This document shows positions 17,795 to 25,337 of a DNA stretch of 61,494 nucleotides, in pieces. Made by a program: the position numbers and the translations under genes. The DNA lies in assembly GCA_016787415.1 (NCBI GenBank), contig JAEUUT010000223.1, positions 1-61,494 on the forward strand. Reading direction: 5' to 3'. The notes below the pieces were generated by a model, which saw only the letters and a program-made list of their open reading frames with translations, was not told the DNA's origin and ran no database searches. The DNA is from Saprospiraceae bacterium. Its GTDB lineage: Bacteria; Bacteroidota; Bacteroidia; Chitinophagales; Saprospiraceae. Position 1 is the first letter of the stretch; each line of letters opens with the position of its first letter.

Positions 17795-19162
17795 ATGAAA
17801 AAATGGTTTCTCTTTCTTTTTTTGATGCCTGCACTGCTCTGGGCTCAAAAAAATACATCCGGCAAGCCTGCAGCAGGTAAATCGGCAGTAACCCTCACCT
17901 GCTATATCTACGGATTGCCGCCAGGCGTTGACAGTATCATGCTTTATGAACTGAATGGGCTGGGCAACCGTGCCATTGCAAGCGGCGGCCGCCAACTGCC
18001 CGACAGTTCTTTTGTACTGACAGTACCGGCATCCAAATCGCGCATTTATGGCGTAGGCATCAACGAACTGGAAGCAACCAAGGTCATCCTGGGGGAAGAA
18101 CCTCAGGTAAAATTGTACGCCCAGGCGCAATACATGTCGCTGGGCCGCACCACCGGTTCGCCCATCAATACGGCCAATGAAAAATTGCAAAAACAGGTGG
18201 CCAAACTTCGGGAAGAAGGCGGGCAATTGCGCGCTAAAATGACCGACAAAAGTGGCGAGAAACAAATCGAAGCGCTCAATGCCCAAAAAACCAAACTGAT
18301 CGATTCGCTTAAAGCCGCCAATCCGCTGCTGGCACGCACCGCCTCGTTGCTGCTGTTCCCCGATTATTCCACCGCTGTGAAAGGGTATGCCAATCCTTCG
18401 GAATTTTATGGCAAGGAATTTTTCCGCTATGCCAACCTCGCCGACCCTGGCATGGAAGGTTTCCCTTACATCTTCGAAGCATTTCAACAGTATGCGCAAA
18501 TTCTGACCAACCTGCGCACCCCCAAACAGGAACTTGGACAGTGGGCCGAACTCCAACTGGCAAAAATTCCGCAAAACTCCAAAACCTATCGCCTCGCCCT
18601 CGGCGGCCTGGTATCGGGTCTCAAAGCAGCCAATAACCCGCTGTATCCTGATTACTCCAAAAAATACATGGAGCGATATAAAAATGACAGTTACGGCGAA
18701 ATCGCTCAAATGGACTACGAAATGAAGCGCGCCGGCACCTCCACTACAGGTTTTGAAGCGCCTGACCTGGTGGGTATGACGCCCGATAGCCAGTCGTACT
18801 CCCTGAGCAAATTGCGCGGGAAAATTGTGCTCATCGACTTCTGGGCATCCTGGTGCGGCCCCTGCCGCCGCGAAAACCCGAACGTGGTCAAGAATTACAA
18901 CAAATACAAAGACAAAGGTTTCGATATCCTCGGCGTCAGCCTCGACCGCGAACCCAATGCCTGGAAAAAAGCCATCAAAGACGACGGTTTGCCCTGGCAC
19001 CATATCAGCGACTTGAAAGGCTGGCAAAGTTCGCATGCAGCCCTGTATTCCGTTACTTCTATCCCGCAAACGGTGCTGGTAGATAAAGACGGAAAAATTC
19101 TGGCCCGCAATGTCCGGGGCGAACAGTTGGGAGAGAAGTTGAAAGAGTTGCTGGGAGAGTAA
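17795..19162 (+). CDS. TlpA/ResA-type thioredoxin-fold protein with N-terminal domain
   Basis: A 455-residue exported thiol-disulfide oxidoreductase. Signal peptide 1-18 (LFLMPALLWAQ). Residues about 30-115 resemble the DUF4369-type beta domain that often precedes Bacteroidota thioredoxins, then a long helical region with charged repeats (about 130-310). The thioredoxin domain covers about 315-455 with active site WCGPC (Cys354 and Cys357) and the cis-Pro segment SIPQTVLVD. Such proteins reduce periplasmic disulfides, for example in cytochrome c maturation or envelope repair; the partner is unknown. A related protein with a CLPC site is encoded at 25338-26429. The stop is directly followed by a family A palindrome. 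Confidence 0.92.
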   Translation: MKKWFLFLFLMPALLWAQKNTSGKPAAGKSAVTLTCYIYGLPPGVDSIMLYELNGLGNRAIASGGRQLPDSSFVLTVPASKSRIYGVGINELEATKVILGEEPQVKLYAQAQYMSLGRTTGSPINTANEKLQKQVAKLREEGGQLRAKMTDKSGEKQIEALNAQKTKLIDSLKAANPLLARTASLLLFPDYSTAVKGYANPSEFYGKEFFRYANLADPGMEGFPYIFEAFQQYAQILTNLRTPKQELGQWAELQLAKIPQNSKTYRLALGGLVSGLKAANNPLYPDYSKKYMERYKNDSYGEIAQMDYEMKRAGTSTTGFEAPDLVGMTPDSQSYSLSKLRGKIVLIDFWASWCGPCRRENPNVVKNYNKYKDKGFDILGVSLDREPNAWKKAIKDDGLPWHHISDLKGWQSSHAALYSVTSIPQTVLVDKDGKILARNVRGEQLGEKLKELLGE

Positions 19163-19296
19163 AGTCCTGAGTCGTAAGTCCTGAGTCCTAAGTCCGTAGA
19201 GTACACCTCATTACTTTTGGCGTTTGTAAAAAGAATGGCCAAAAGTAATCAGGTGTACTCTACGGACTTAGGACTCAGGACTCAGGACTTACGACT
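19163..19296. repeat. Palindromic word element, heptamer family A (best preserved)
   Basis: Arms 19163-19221 and 19238-19296, each 59 bases, match at about 54 of 59 positions with a 16-base loop. From outside in: AGTCCTG-type heptamers, the core CCGTAGAGTACACC, then TSATTACTTTTGGC. The loop side of both arms carries TACTTTTG, once on each strand (19212-19219 plus, 19240-19247 minus). It joins the stop of the TlpA-like gene (19162) to the 3' end of the convergent methyltransferase gene, whose stop lies within it. Confidence 0.9.
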
Positions 19297-20019
19297 AACA
19301 ACTACCCACGTTTCAAAAGCATAACTCGCCCGATCCACAAACTCCAGCACCTCAAATCCGGCCAATTGCAACAACAGCGCAATATCATCTTGGGTAAAAG
19401 CGCAAATGGTAGAATCGTCTTCACCGAGCAATTGCGGACCGGCTTCCGTTTCTTCATAATAGGTTGATTTCCAGTCGAAAGCCCAACCGTATTTCAAGTT
19501 TACTTTCCAGAAACTTTCCCTGAAAAAATGCCGCCCCTGGTAGTCGGCCCGGTGAATAACAGGCACATGCTCCTGAATGCGGGGGATAAAGCGCGTGGCA
19601 TCGATAAAATCGAAGCAAAACAGCCCTTTTTCAGTTAAATTTCGCCGTACTGACACAAAGCAGTCGTACACATCGCCCTGCTCCAACAGGTAACTGATGG
19701 TGCGCCCTGTCATAATTGCGGCGTCAACAGGCGCCGGCAGGTTGAAATGACGCATATCGGCTTCCCAGAAATTGCTTTCAGGCGATTTGTTGCGGGCAAT
19801 TTTCAGCATATCGGCACTCAGATCGAGCCCGGCATACCGAAATCCGGCTTGTTCAAAGCGCGGCGCCAGATGCCCCGAACCGCATCCAATTTCCAGTACC
19901 GACCTGCCAGGCGCCTGTTCGAGCATCTGGCTGTATAGTTTAAACTCGGCGTCGTAGTCAATAAAAGTCTGATACATAGCCTCATATACTTCTGCGAGGC
20001 CGGCGTAGAGATTGTTCAC
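19282..20019 (-). CDS. Class I SAM-dependent methyltransferase
   Basis: A 245-residue cytoplasmic methyltransferase of the Rossmann class. The SAM-binding glycine motif VLEIGCGSGHLA lies at about 39-50, the acidic residue ending strand 2 in YAGLDLSADML, and the motif GLFCFDFID further on. The substrate is not apparent; it resembles small-molecule methyltransferases with a C-terminal beta extension. The only start compatible with full length is GTG at 20017-20019 (an internal ATG at 19977 would cut 14 residues). That GTG is one base from a heptamer array (20021-20104), and the C-terminal SRKS-stop is encoded by AGTCGTA heptamers, so repeats flank the gene on both sides. Confidence 0.88.
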   Translation of the reverse strand: MNNLYAGLAEVYEAMYQTFIDYDAEFKLYSQMLEQAPGRSVLEIGCGSGHLAPRFEQAGFRYAGLDLSADMLKIARNKSPESNFWEADMRHFNLPAPVDAAIMTGRTISYLLEQGDVYDCFVSVRRNLTEKGLFCFDFIDATRFIPRIQEHVPVIHRADYQGRHFFRESFWKVNLKYGWAFDWKSTYYEETEAGPQLLGEDDSTICAFTQDDIALLLQLAGFEVLEFVDRASYAFETWVVVSRKS

Positions 20020-20020
20020 G

Positions 20021-20104
20021 GTGAGTGGTGAGTAGTGAGTAGTGAGTGGTGAGTGGTGAGTAGTGAGTGGTGAGTAGTGGGTAGTGAGTGGTGAGTAGGG
20101 AGAG
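20021..20104. repeat. Tandem heptamer array GTGAGTG/GTGAGTA (family H)
   Basis: Twelve consecutive heptamers, differing mainly at the last base (GTGAGTG or GTGAGTA, one GTGGGTA, last GGGAGAG). No inverted partner arm nearby. It occupies the divergent spacer between the methyltransferase start (20019) and the GNAT gene (20161), so it lies in the 5' region of both. Confidence 0.9.
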
Positions 20105-20160
20105 GGGAATTGTGCGTATTTTGGCGCGCTGGTTTTTTATTGTCCAATACAGATTTTACT

Positions 20161-20721
20161 ATGGTTGAAATTACACAAGCAAAAAACGATGCCGACTTGC
20201 AGGGTATTCTTGCACTGCAAAGAAAAAACCTCGCGGTCAATCTGAGTCCCGAAGAAGTGGCCGATCAGGGATTTGTGACTGTTGTCCACCACCTCGATAT
20301 TTTGCGCCGGATGAACGAAGCCGGAGCGCATACCATTGCCAAAGACGGCGACCAAGTCGTAGGATATGCCCTGACCATGCTACCTTCTTTTCGCACGGAA
20401 ATTCCAGTGCTGATGTCGATGTTCGATCGGCTCGATGAAATGGAATGGAACGGAAAATCGCTGCAAGATACCGCCTATTTCGTCATGGGCCAGGTATGTG
20501 TTGCCAAGGAATACCGTGGTCAGGGCGTTTTTGACCGACTGTACCAGGGGCTCAAGGATTTTAACTCCGACCGATTTGAACTGGTCGTCACAGAAATTTC
20601 CCGACGCAACACCCGCTCCCTGCGCGCCCACGAGCGTTTCGGTTTTGACATCATGGAGGAATTTACAGATGAAGAGAACGGGGAAGAATGGGTGATTGTG
20701 GGTGCCTCTCTAAAGTCGTAA
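20161..20721 (+). CDS. GNAT family N-acetyltransferase
   Basis: A 186-residue acetyl-CoA-dependent acetyltransferase. The start at 20161 (MVEITQAKNDADL) is preferred over an ATG at 20110 because the extra 17 residues are not GNAT-like. The pyrophosphate-binding loop is visible as VAKEYRGQGVFDRLY (about 116-130), followed by the conserved strand ELVVTEISRRNTRSLRAHERFGF typical of motif B. Substrate unknown; no resistance or ribosomal context. The final residues (LKS) and the TAA stop come from the first heptamer (AGTCGTA) of the following family A palindrome. Confidence 0.88.
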   Translation: MVEITQAKNDADLQGILALQRKNLAVNLSPEEVADQGFVTVVHHLDILRRMNEAGAHTIAKDGDQVVGYALTMLPSFRTEIPVLMSMFDRLDEMEWNGKSLQDTAYFVMGQVCVAKEYRGQGVFDRLYQGLKDFNSDRFELVVTEISRRNTRSLRAHERFGFDIMEEFTDEENGEEWVIVGASLKS

Positions 20722-20847
20722 GTCCTGAGTCCTGAGTCCTAAGTCCTAAGTCTGTAGAGTACACCTGATTACGCCTGGCTTTCATTTTTCAGAACACCAA
20801 GTGTAATCAGGTGTACGCTACGGACTTAGGACTCAGGACTTACGACT
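20714..20847. repeat. Palindromic word element, heptamer family A
   Basis: Left arm 20714-20772 (six heptamers, core, then ACCTGATTAC), right arm 20803-20847 (two heptamers fewer). Unequal heptamer numbers in the two arms show that words are gained or lost. It fills the gap between the convergent GNAT and ribA stops; the GNAT stop is inside, the ribA stop 5 bases away. Confidence 0.88.
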
Positions 20848-20851
20848 TATT

Positions 20852-21451
20852 TTACAGTCCCAACAAATGCCCCATCAATTCCTTCTTGGCCTGCAAATAA
20901 TCGCGGCTGTCTTCATTGGCGGGTATTTCGATTGGGATACGGCCTGTTACCTGAATAGGCGAACGGCGTAGCGCATCCACCTTGTCGGGGTTGTTGGTGA
21001 TGAGTTCTACCTCCCGGATGCCCAGGTCTTGCAGGATAAAAATGGCACAATCGTATTGCCGGGCGTCCACATCGAAGCCCAGGTGGGTATTTGCCTCGGC
21101 AGTATTCAGGCCGAGGTCTTGCAAATTGTATGCTTTCAGTTTGTTGATCAGGCCGATGCCGCGGCCTTCCTGGCGCAGGTAAATAACAACCCCACCACGT
21201 TCGGCGGCAATTTTCAGGGAAATATCCAGTTGTTCCCCGCAGTCGCAGCGGCGGGAGCCGAACACATCACCCGTCATACACTCCGAGTGGATGCGGACAG
21301 GCACGGGACGGTTGGGATCAAAATCTGCTGCTACAAAAGCCAGGTGAGGCATTCGTTCTGCCGGGTCATCGGCGTAAGCGATCATCCGAAACGACCCATA
21401 ATGTGTAGGTATGGGGGCTTCTGCTTGTCTGTTCAAGGTAATATCGGGCAT
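20852..21451 (-). CDS. ribA: GTP cyclohydrolase II
   Basis: Catalyses the first step of riboflavin synthesis, GTP to 2,5-diamino-6-ribosylamino-4(3H)-pyrimidinone 5'-phosphate, with release of formate and pyrophosphate. 199 residues, the size of a stand-alone enzyme without a fused RibB domain. Zinc ligands Cys58, Cys69 and Cys71 (SECMTGDVFGSRRCDCGEQL) and the catalytic stretch YLRQEGRGIGLINKL are intact, as is the TNNPDKVDALRRSPI segment. No other rib gene or FMN-riboswitch-like leader is visible in the window. Confident. Confidence 0.97.
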   Translation of the reverse strand: MPDITLNRQAEAPIPTHYGSFRMIAYADDPAERMPHLAFVAADFDPNRPVPVRIHSECMTGDVFGSRRCDCGEQLDISLKIAAERGGVVIYLRQEGRGIGLINKLKAYNLQDLGLNTAEANTHLGFDVDARQYDCAIFILQDLGIREVELITNNPDKVDALRRSPIQVTGRIPIEIPANEDSRDYLQAKKELMGHLLGL

Positions 21452-21557
21452 TTTTCCGGGAAATCGCTGTTAAGCACGTGTCTTAAAACATTGCAAAATT
21501 ACTTTGGTTATCCCAACAACGTATTTTTTCGGAAATATTTCGCTGGATTTGTCCAAT

Positions 21558-22559
21558 TCAACGCACAAACGGCACCTCCACGGTAAGCGTATCCTGTGTA
21601 AACTGGCTAAAGTTGTAGGCCTTCAGCAATCGGAGCGCCTCTTCGTCGCATCCGTAGCCAAGTGTTTGCAATATTTGGAAGTTTTTGGGGCGGCGTTTTT
21701 TGTCGAGATCAAAAGATACCTTCACAAATCCGCTGATATTGTTCTGGCGGGCAGCCTCCGGAAGCCGGGCATTGCGGTGCAGGTAATCCTGTAAACCCAA
21801 CAGATTGTAGTCGACCTCCTGCATGGCATTGGCCTGTGATGCAGGCTGGCCCGGTGCGGTGGCTTGGGGTTTAGCGGCTGTTTTGGCACGGGTCGACATT
21901 TGTTCGACCTCTGCCGGAGGGCGCGACGCCGGGGCTGGCGGCGCGGTTGCCAAATCACCCAAATCCTTCGATTCCTTGGTCGATTCTGCTTCTTCGGCAG
22001 CGCTGTATACCACCGCAGGCGCCTGTTTGTCGTCAGTTGCCACTATTTCGTCTTGCTGTTTTTTTTCTGAAACAGCATCCGAGAATACAGTTCCAGCACC
22101 CTCTTCCTGCCGTATGGCCTTGTCGGCTTTTGCTATTGGCTCCACTGATTTCCGCAAGGCCTGGGGCACTTCGGCAGCAGGAGTGGCCGTTGCATCCGAC
22201 ATGGTTTCTGTTTGCAAGGTGGGCGTTTCTGTTTTTGCCAAGGTGTCGACGGGTTCTGGCGCCGGGCCTCTGAAGAACCACAGGGCTGCCAGGAGTACCA
22301 CAAATACGGCCGCAGCAGCCATTGCCTGTGGAAGCCATACCCGCCGCCGGCGCTGTTCCGGGCGCAAACGCGCACGCAAGGCATTCAAGCGGACATTGTG
22401 ATCGACTTCCGGGTGCTCCTGAAATCCTTCCCATGCCTCCCGCCGAAACGCATCGTCCCGCACCAAGGCCTGCAACTCCTGTTCGTCGCGGCGCGTAAAA
22501 TCCCCGTCCTGCCACTTTTGCAGGAGATGGAGAAAACGAGCGTCGTCGGAATGAAACAT
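21558..22559 (-). CDS. Membrane protein with N-terminal anti-sigma-like region and TonB C-terminal domain
   Basis: 333 residues from MFHSDDARFLHLL (22559); an upstream ATG would translate the heptamer array. Residues 1-72 are cytoplasmic, acidic-basic and helical (QKWQDGDFTRRDEQEL), like the short N-terminal region of anti-sigma factors. One membrane segment covers about 76-96, then a long Ala/Pro/Glu linker, then a TonB C-terminal domain (about 250-333: LPEAARQNNISGFVKVSFDL, then GYGCDEEALRLL). It follows an ECF sigma gene on the same strand. The combination suggests a hybrid of sigma-factor control and TonB-type periplasmic contact (inference); it may simply be an energy transducer. Sigma and TonB-like genes are separated only by tandem heptamers. 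Confidence 0.8.
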   Translation of the reverse strand: MFHSDDARFLHLLQKWQDGDFTRRDEQELQALVRDDAFRREAWEGFQEHPEVDHNVRLNALRARLRPEQRRRRVWLPQAMAAAAVFVVLLAALWFFRGPAPEPVDTLAKTETPTLQTETMSDATATPAAEVPQALRKSVEPIAKADKAIRQEEGAGTVFSDAVSEKKQQDEIVATDDKQAPAVVYSAAEEAESTKESKDLGDLATAPPAPASRPPAEVEQMSTRAKTAAKPQATAPGQPASQANAMQEVDYNLLGLQDYLHRNARLPEAARQNNISGFVKVSFDLDKKRRPKNFQILQTLGYGCDEEALRLLKAYNFSQFTQDTLTVEVPFVR

Positions 22560-22566
22560 GAGAGAA

Positions 22567-22622
22567 GTGAGAGGTGAGAGGTGAGAGGTGAGAGGTGAGA
22601 GGTGAGAGGTGAGAGGTGAGAA
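22567..22622. repeat. Tandem heptamer array GTGAGAG (family B)
   Basis: Seven exact GTGAGAG copies plus GTGAGAA, filling the 64-base space between the sigma factor stop (22624) and the next start codon (22559). On the transcribed minus strand it is CTCACCT repeats placed directly in the translation initiation region of the TonB-like gene. Confidence 0.92.
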
Positions 22623-22623
22623 A

Positions 22624-23202
22624 TTAGGCAGTTCCGGAATTTTCGAGGCAGATGCGGAGGTTTCGGCGTCCATTTTGGATATAGGAGCGCACTTTACCAA
22701 CGTCTTCTGTGATCATTTCGGATATTTCCTTGTACGATTTTTCTTCATAATAAAACCATTGCACTACGTTTCGTTGCACCACGCTGAGTTGTTCGAGGCA
22801 TTTTTCAAGTGGTGTGCGGTCTTGCGGCAATTCATATTCTGCGGCCTGTTCCACGGCGTCGTGGTATACCATATCTTCGGGGGCGTAGTGATCAGTGGGT
22901 CGGCGTTGCGCCTTTCGCCATTCCATGAGGCAATAATTTCGTGCCAATACATACAGCCAGCCCCTGAATGTTTCAATTTGATGCTCCTGCACTTTCTTGC
23001 TCAGCGATTCATAAATACCCATTACAGCGTCTTCAGACTTGCCGGGGTCTTTCAGAATTTTCAGGCAAATACCATATACCATCGGCATATAGCGCTCATA
23101 CAAACGTCCCAACAAGTCCGCTTCTCCTGTCCGGATGTATCGGGCCAGCAGCGCTTCATCGCTGTCCTGATCGGCGGCATTCGGACGGAAAATTTTCAGC
23201 AT
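22624..23202 (-). CDS. RNA polymerase ECF-type sigma-70 factor
   Basis: 192 residues from MLKIFRPNAADQD (23202). This start is supported by a consensus TACTTTTG promoter element at 23231-23238, which would lie inside the longer ORF from 23265. Region 2 is seen in LGRLYERYMPMVYGICLKIL and the following SEDAVMGIYESL; region 4 in YEEKSYKEISEMITEDVGKV and SYIQNGRRNLRI. It directs polymerase to a private promoter set, probably including its own operon. The next gene carries a membrane-spanning TonB-type protein that may act as its anti-sigma or signal transducer. No SusC or TonB receptor follows. Confidence 0.93.
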   Translation of the reverse strand: MLKIFRPNAADQDSDEALLARYIRTGEADLLGRLYERYMPMVYGICLKILKDPGKSEDAVMGIYESLSKKVQEHQIETFRGWLYVLARNYCLMEWRKAQRRPTDHYAPEDMVYHDAVEQAAEYELPQDRTPLEKCLEQLSVVQRNVVQWFYYEEKSYKEISEMITEDVGKVRSYIQNGRRNLRICLENSGTA

Positions 23203-23230
23203 AAATAGTGTATACAGAAAGTTGAACCGC

Positions 23231-23238
23231 CAAAAGTA
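23231..23238 (-). promoter_or_regulatory. Candidate -7 element (TACTTTTG) for the ECF sigma gene
   Basis: Plus-strand CAAAAGTA; transcription would start near 23224, about 22 bases before the chosen start codon at 23202. A second TACTTTTG on the plus strand (23359-23366) points towards gldA but is 300 bases away. Otherwise 23239-23501 holds nothing recognisable. Confidence 0.5.
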
Positions 23239-23501
23239 TTGAATGGATGCGATTTGAACCGACATTGCATAAAGAGAGATGCAGTTTTTTTGCAGGTAAA
23301 ACGAGTAAAGATTTTTACATTATTTTTTCGGACAATGTATTTTTTTAACACATGTGTTTACTTTTGGCACTGTTTAATCCGCTGTAGTGAATCAAAGGCC
23401 GATCTATAATCATCTTTTTTTCACTAATTTGGTTTCCTGTATGCAGCAATCATTTACCCACCTTCCGTCCGGCATTATTAGCCTGGACATGATCAGCGTT
23501 T

Positions 23502-23640
23502 AGTTATTTGGTTATCAGTTATCTGTTATTGGTTATCAGGGTGCGTTCGTCCGGGCATTCATGTTCGAGCGGCCAGGATGAACGCACCCCTGATAACCAA
23601 TAACTGATAACTGATAACTGATAACTGATACGGATAACCA
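23502..23640. repeat. Palindromic word element, heptamer family F
   Basis: Left arm from 23502 is degenerate heptamers GGTTATC/AGTTATC/GGTTATT, closing with GGTTATCAGGGTGCGTT; right arm 23576-23640 begins with its complement and continues as four TGATAAC repeats. The spacer is short (about 25 bases). It fills the region immediately upstream of the gldA promoter. Confidence 0.85.
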
Positions 23641-23656
23641 AACACCAGATTTTCCC

Positions 23657-23664
23657 TACTTTTG
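23657..23664 (+). promoter_or_regulatory. Candidate -7 element (TACTTTTG) abutting gldA
   Basis: Exact TAnnTTTG ending only 7 bases before the gldA ATG (23672). If used, the mRNA would be nearly leaderless. The region further upstream is the family F palindrome, so the -33 position lies within a repeat. Confidence 0.4.
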
Positions 23665-23671
23665 CTCCGCT

Positions 23672-24577
23672 ATGTCTGTCAAAGTTACCCACTTGGTCAA
23701 AACATTCGAGGCGCAACATGCCGTCGACGATGTGACGTTCGAAGCCCACAAGGGAGAAGTACTGGGTTTTCTGGGCCCCAATGGCGCCGGAAAAACCACC
23801 ACCATGAAAATTATCACGGGTTATCTGCCCCAAACGGCAGGTAAAGCAGAAGTCTGCGGTTTCGACGTGTCGGAATCGCCCATGGAAGCCCGCGCCCGGG
23901 TAGGATACCTACCCGAGCACAATCCGCTGTACCGCGATATGTATGTGCGGGAATACCTGGCATTTACGGCTGGTATGCACGGCGTACGCAACGCCGCCCG
24001 CCGCGTAGATGAGATGGTGGAACGCACCGGGCTGACCAGCCATCGGCACAAACAAATCGGCGAATTGTCAAAAGGTTACCGACAACGCGTCGGGCTGGCA
24101 CAAGCCATGCTACACGATCCGGAAGTGCTGATCCTGGATGAGCCCACCTCCGGTCTCGACCCCAACCAGATTATTGAAATCCGTCAATTGATCAAAGACC
24201 TGGGCCGCGAAAAAACGGTGATCCTCAGCACCCACATCCTGGGCGAAGTAGAGGCCGTGTGCGACCGTGCCATCATCATCAACAAGGGGAAACTGGTGGC
24301 AGATGCGCCCATTCAGGAATTGAAACAACAGTTTACCGGACAAAGCATCGTCACTGTGGAATTTGCTGGTGCTACCGATGCCGGTTTGCTCAAAAAAATC
24401 AAACACGTACAATCGGTTCAGTCGACTGGAAACAATACCTGGCAACTGACCGCCTCGGCCGAACACGATATTCGGGCAGAGGTGTTTGCCTTTGCCGTAT
24501 CGAACAAACTGACCTTGCTCGAACTGCACAAGGAACTGTACAGCGTGGAAGACGTATTCCAGCAACTGACCCGATAA
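23672..24577 (+). CDS. gldA: Gliding motility ABC transporter ATP-binding protein GldA
   Basis: ATPase of the GldAFG ABC transporter associated with Bacteroidota gliding motility. 301 residues with Walker A GPNGAGKTT (35-43), Q-loop region GYLPEHNPLYRDMYV (78-92), ABC signature LSKGYRQRVGLAQAM (132-146), Walker B/DEPTSGLD (156-163) and the switch His in STHILGE. The C-terminal 70 residues match the GldA-type regulatory extension (about 230-301). The next gene, 28 bases downstream, encodes the permease GldF, supporting the assignment. GldG is not adjacent. A promoter motif sits directly at the start codon. Confidence 0.93.
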   Translation: MSVKVTHLVKTFEAQHAVDDVTFEAHKGEVLGFLGPNGAGKTTTMKIITGYLPQTAGKAEVCGFDVSESPMEARARVGYLPEHNPLYRDMYVREYLAFTAGMHGVRNAARRVDEMVERTGLTSHRHKQIGELSKGYRQRVGLAQAMLHDPEVLILDEPTSGLDPNQIIEIRQLIKDLGREKTVILSTHILGEVEAVCDRAIIINKGKLVADAPIQELKQQFTGQSIVTVEFAGATDAGLLKKIKHVQSVQSTGNNTWQLTASAEHDIRAEVFAFAVSNKLTLLELHKELYSVEDVFQQLTR

Positions 24578-24605
24578 TCCAATAAAAATTGCCTCTTTTA
24601 AAACA

Positions 24606-25337
24606 ATGCTCGCCATCTATTTCAAAGAAATCAACAGTTTTTTCTCCTCGCTGATTGGCTATATCGTCATCGGCACTTTTCTGGTATTGATGGGACTGGT
24701 GATGTGGGTATTTCCGGAATACAGCGTCCTGGATAACAACTATGCCAACCTGGACGCGCTGTTCGGCATTGCGCCCATGATTTTTTTGTTTCTGATACCA
24801 GCCGTGAGCATGCGCACTTTTGCGGAAGAAAAACAAACGGGCACCATTGAATTGCTGGTGACGCGCCCGATTTCCGATTGGCAGATCGTAGGCGGGAAAT
24901 TCCTGGCCTGTTTTACACTGGTCGTATTTTCGCTGCTGCCGACAGTGCTCTACTACATTACGGTGTATCAATTGGGTGCCCCGAAGGGCAATCTAGATAC
25001 GGGCGGCATTATCGGCTCCTATATCGGGTTGCTGTTTCTGGCCGGGGCATTCGTGGCCATCGGGGTATTTGCCAGTTCTCTGACCAACAATCAGATCGTA
25101 TCTTTCGTACTGGCCACGTTCCTCTGTTTTATGTCCTATATGGCATTCGACTCACTCAGCCGACTGCCTGTTTTTTATGGCAAAACAGATGATATAGTGC
25201 AATCATTCGGCATTGCCTACCACTACGACTCCATCAGCCGCGGCGTGCTAGACTCCCGTGATGTGGTGTACTTCCTCTCTGTCATCGTCTTGTTTCTGGC
25301 GGCTACGGTGTTGTCGCTGGGAAAAAGACGGTGGTAA
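24606..25337 (+). CDS. gldF: Gliding motility ABC transporter permease GldF
   Basis: Inner-membrane permease partner of GldA, 243 residues with about six membrane spans (from 15-38, then about 55, 98, 135, 165 and 222). Characteristic stretches include FAEEKQTGTIELLVTRPIS, which also occurs in ABC-2-type permeases that couple to a single ATPase, and VGGKFLACFTLVVFSLLP. It is translated from the gldA operon. In many Bacteroidota gldG follows at once; here a convergent gene begins at the very next base (25338), so the operon ends with gldF. Confidence 0.92.
   Translation: MLAIYFKEINSFFSSLIGYIVIGTFLVLMGLVMWVFPEYSVLDNNYANLDALFGIAPMIFLFLIPAVSMRTFAEEKQTGTIELLVTRPISDWQIVGGKFLACFTLVVFSLLPTVLYYITVYQLGAPKGNLDTGGIIGSYIGLLFLAGAFVAIGVFASSLTNNQIVSFVLATFLCFMSYMAFDSLSRLPVFYGKTDDIVQSFGIAYHYDSISRGVLDSRDVVYFLSVIVLFLAATVLSLGKRRW

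Noticed and set aside
22567..22622. CRISPR array or leader
   Set aside because: The units are 7 bases with no spacers and no cas genes; the same applies to the other tandem word arrays.
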